Under the pieces are notes generated by a model. It was not told the origin of the DNA, ran no database searches, and saw only the letters and a list, made by a program, of their open reading frames with translations. Shown here piece by piece: positions 61,864 to 64,000 of a stretch of 64,000 bases of DNA; position 1 is the stretch's first letter; each line of letters starts with the position of its first letter. The position numbers and the translations under genes were made by a program. This DNA is from [Clostridium] fimetarium. Its GTDB lineage: Bacteria; Bacillota; Clostridia; Lachnospirales; Lachnospiraceae. Where the stretch lies: assembly GCF_900111235.1 (NCBI RefSeq), contig NZ_FOJI01000002.1:248001-312000 (forward strand), read 5' to 3'.

Positions 61864-61965
61864 AATAATGAACTTTAAAGCACTTAAATATGAACTTGAA
61901 AGCACTTAAATATGAACTTGAAAGCATTAAAATATCAATTTAAAAGCACTTAAATATCAAAATAA
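61864..61965 (+). repeat. 22-bp tandem repeats before trmR
   Basis: About four and a half units of AATATGAACTTGAAAGCACTT with point changes lie in the gap before trmR. They have no obvious coding role. Confidence 0.8.
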
Positions 61966-61989
61966 TTAAACATAGAACAGGATTTGAAA

Positions 61990-62667
61990 ATGATTGTTAA
62001 TGAAAGAATAGTTGCTTACATTAATTCGTTAGATATAGGTAACAGCGATGTATGCAATGAAATTGAAAAGCAGGCAATAGCAGACCGCGTTCCAATTATT
62101 AGAAAAGAGATGGGTAATCTACTCAAGGTTTTGATAGCCTTGAAGCAACCTTCAAGGATTTTGGAGATAGGTGCTGCTGTAGGTTACTCATCTATTCTTA
62201 TGAGTGAGAATATGTCTGATAATTGTACGATTACAACGATTGAAAATTATGAAAAAAGAATTCCAATTGCCAAGGCTAATTTTAATAAGGCAGGAAAAGA
62301 AGATGTTATTACGCTCTTAGAAGGAGATGCAATTGAGGTGATGTCAGGGCTTGAACCAGGCTTTGATTTTATCTTTATGGATGCAGCGAAAGGGCAATAT
62401 ATTAACTTCCTCCCAGAAGTGATGAGACTTCTAGCCCCAGGTGGACTCTTGATTTCGGATAATGTATTACAAGAAGGCGATATTGTTGAATCTCGTTATG
62501 GTGTTACTCGTAGAAATAGAACGATTCATACAAGAATGAGAGAATATCTCTATACCATCACGCATATGGACGAATTAATAACTTCGGTGGTACCGATTGG
62601 TGATGGAATAACGTTAAGTGTTAAAAAATCAAATGTGGCATTAAAGATAAAGAAAGGCGGCAAATAG
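61990..62667 (+). CDS. trmR: O-methyltransferase TrmR-like (tRNA U34 5-methoxyuridine)
   Basis: ATG 61990 is chosen after ACAGGA; a TTG six bases upstream is possible. The class I SAM methyltransferase motif ILEIGAAVGYSSILM and DFIFMDAAKGQY match the YrrM/COMT-like family. In B. subtilis the enzyme methylates ho5U34 to mo5U34 on tRNA, and the hydroxylase TrhP is the U32 peptidase encoded next. This operon reproduces that pairing. Length 225 residues. Confidence 0.85.
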   Translation: MIVNERIVAYINSLDIGNSDVCNEIEKQAIADRVPIIRKEMGNLLKVLIALKQPSRILEIGAAVGYSSILMSENMSDNCTITTIENYEKRIPIAKANFNKAGKEDVITLLEGDAIEVMSGLEPGFDFIFMDAAKGQYINFLPEVMRLLAPGGLLISDNVLQEGDIVESRYGVTRRNRTIHTRMREYLYTITHMDELITSVVPIGDGITLSVKKSNVALKIKKGGK

Positions 62668-63914
62668 TGGCTGGACATATATATAACAAAAGAGTGTTAG
62701 AATTATTAATTCCTGCAAGTTGTTTAGAAGTGTTGAAAACTGCAGTAATATTTGGAGCAGATGCAATCTATATTGGCGGAGAGGAATTTGGACTTCGTGC
62801 AAAGGCAAAGAATTTCTCAATGGAAGATATGAAAGAAGGTATATTGTTTGCACATGAAAGAGGGGTCAAGGTTTATGTGACTGTTAATATATTTGCACAT
62901 AATCAGGACCTTGAAGGTGTTAGACAATATCTAGAAGAATTAAAAGAAATAGCACCAGATGCACTAATTATTGCTGACCCTGCGATTTTTACGATGGCAA
63001 GAGAAATTATGCCAAATACCGATATTCATATAAGCACACAATCCAATAATACAAATTATGGAATCTTTCAATTCTGGAATAGCCTTGGAGCAAAAAGAGT
63101 AGTAACGGCTAGAGAACTTTCGCTTGTCGAAATCGAGGAAATAAGAAAAAATATTCCAGAGGATATGGAAATTGAAACATTTATACATGGCGCAATGTGT
63201 ATTTCGTATTCCGGCAGATGTCTGCTCAGCAGTTTCATGGCGAACCGTGATGCAAATCAAGGTACTTGCACACATCCATGTAGATGGAAATATTCTCTTA
63301 TGGAAGAATCAAGACCAGGCGAATATATGCCAGTATATGAAAATGAACGTGGCACATTTATATTTAACTCAAAAGACTTATGCATGATAGAACATATTCC
63401 GGAAATGATTGAAGCTGGAATCGACAGCTTTAAGGTAGAAGGAAGAATGAAGACAGCTTTGTATGTCGCTACAGTAGCAAGAACATATAGACTTGCAATT
63501 GATGATTTCTTAAAAGATCCAGAATACTATAAGAGCAGACTTCCTTTTTATAAATCAGAAATTTCAAAGTGTACTTATAGACAATATACAACAGGCTTTT
63601 TCTTTGGAAAACCGGACGAAACCACCCAGATATATGATAATAGCACATATGTACGTGAGTACACATATCTTGGCATCGTTGGAGAAGAAAATGAAGAAGG
63701 GTTATACCATATTGAACAGCGTAATAAGTTCAGTGTTGGCGAAACCATAGAAGTAATGAAGCCTAACGGCGACAATCTGCTAGTGACTGTCAAGACAATC
63801 AAAGACGAAGAAGGTCAAAATGTGGAGAGCGCCCCACATCCAAAACAAAATTTGTTCATTGATCTAGGAGTTAAGTTAGATAAGTATGATATCCTCCGAC
63901 GTAAAGAAGATTAA
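62667..63914 (+). CDS. trhP: U32 family peptidase-like tRNA hydroxylase (TrhP type)
   Basis: GTG start at 62667 overlapping the trmR stop, with AAAGGCGG upstream. The 415-residue protein has the U32 signature ETFIHGAMCISYSGRCLLSSFMANRDANQGTCTHPCRW, whose four Cys probably hold an iron-sulfur cluster. With TrmR it likely installs 5-hydroxyuridine at tRNA wobble U34. Collagenase activity was the old name for the family. The coupling supports the tRNA role. Confidence 0.88.
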   Translation: MAGHIYNKRVLELLIPASCLEVLKTAVIFGADAIYIGGEEFGLRAKAKNFSMEDMKEGILFAHERGVKVYVTVNIFAHNQDLEGVRQYLEELKEIAPDALIIADPAIFTMAREIMPNTDIHISTQSNNTNYGIFQFWNSLGAKRVVTARELSLVEIEEIRKNIPEDMEIETFIHGAMCISYSGRCLLSSFMANRDANQGTCTHPCRWKYSLMEESRPGEYMPVYENERGTFIFNSKDLCMIEHIPEMIEAGIDSFKVEGRMKTALYVATVARTYRLAIDDFLKDPEYYKSRLPFYKSEISKCTYRQYTTGFFFGKPDETTQIYDNSTYVREYTYLGIVGEENEEGLYHIEQRNKFSVGETIEVMKPNGDNLLVTVKTIKDEEGQNVESAPHPKQNLFIDLGVKLDKYDILRRKED

Positions 63915-63920
63915 ATACTA

Positions 63921-63962
63921 AAAAGATAAAGGAGAATAATAGCGCTCCTTTATCTTTTTCTA
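63921..63962 (+). terminator. Terminator after trhP
   Basis: AAAAGATAAAGGAG pairs with CTCCTTTATCTTTT around a 10-base loop and runs into TTTTTCTATTTT. Confidence 0.88.
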
Positions 63963-64000
63963 TTTTATAAGCCTAACTAGTTCATTATATTTTCTAAATA

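Overview
The window looks like the chromosome of a low-GC anaerobic Firmicute of the Lachnospiraceae / Clostridium XIVa type. Supporting this are very AT-rich codon use, strong GGAGG-type ribosome sites with several GTG and TTG starts, an indolepyruvate:ferredoxin oxidoreductase, a membrane pyrophosphatase, an SPQTG-type sortase signal, and the Firmicute core block ireB-ruvX-DUF1292-rnj-ylbF-mltG-like-trmR-U32 peptidase. This taxonomic placement is inference from gene content; there is no rRNA here.

Bases 1 to about 14.9 kb are a defence-type island. A type I restriction-modification locus (hsdM, cut by the window edge, then hsdS, hsdR and a YgjP-like metallopeptidase) is split between hsdS and hsdR by a 4.3 kb insert. 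The insert holds a TIR-domain protein with a zinc ribbon, a HEPN-like protein, a membrane/zinc-ribbon protein and a 450-residue orphan. Beyond hsdR lie a coiled-coil membrane protein, an all-helical protein, a copy of the last 20 codons of the metallopeptidase gene (a recombination scar), a DUF3644 protein and another protein with an R-x4-H motif.

From about 15.0 to 25.6 kb is a mobile-element-like block: DUF5688, DUF960, a Xre repressor, a lipoprotein, a DUF1643-like protein, two diverged copies of one small protein family, tiny overlapping genes, a P4/D5-type SF3 helicase-primase and a large serine recombinase. No relaxase or conjugation gene is visible, so it is a remnant, a mobilizable or replicative island, or continues outside the window. 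From 25.7 to 29.6 kb follow accessory genes: a bPH/SHOCT protein, a two-TM sensor-like protein, a Nudix hydrolase and a histidine phosphatase.

From 29.8 kb onward the content is chromosomal: an LPG-synthase-like flippase, an AraC regulator with an EamA exporter, a ferredoxin, an O-antigen-ligase-like protein, hppA, a sortase-anchored DUF3494 (ice-binding-like) adhesin and a chemoreceptor. These are followed by iorA-iorB-paaK (aromatic amino acid fermentation), kimA-ktrB-ktrA (potassium uptake), a PrsA-like lipid/membrane-anchored protein, parE-parC, a VTC/DUF4956 pair, and the ireB to trmR/trhP block. A LacI-like AACGTT motif sits upstream of both the chemoreceptor promoter and the ior promoter, and the ior leader carries an intrinsic terminator.

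The most unusual structure is in the intergenic DNA of the last 12 kb. There are two families of long imperfect palindromes whose loop sequences are conserved while the stems differ between copies with both arms changed together (52490-52673 with 60639-60814; 56961-57111 with 57529-57677, the latter pair inverted around a 109-bp tandem array). There are also several tandem repeats that appear to have grown out of the edges of neighbouring genes (parC 3' end, ylbF-like 5' end).
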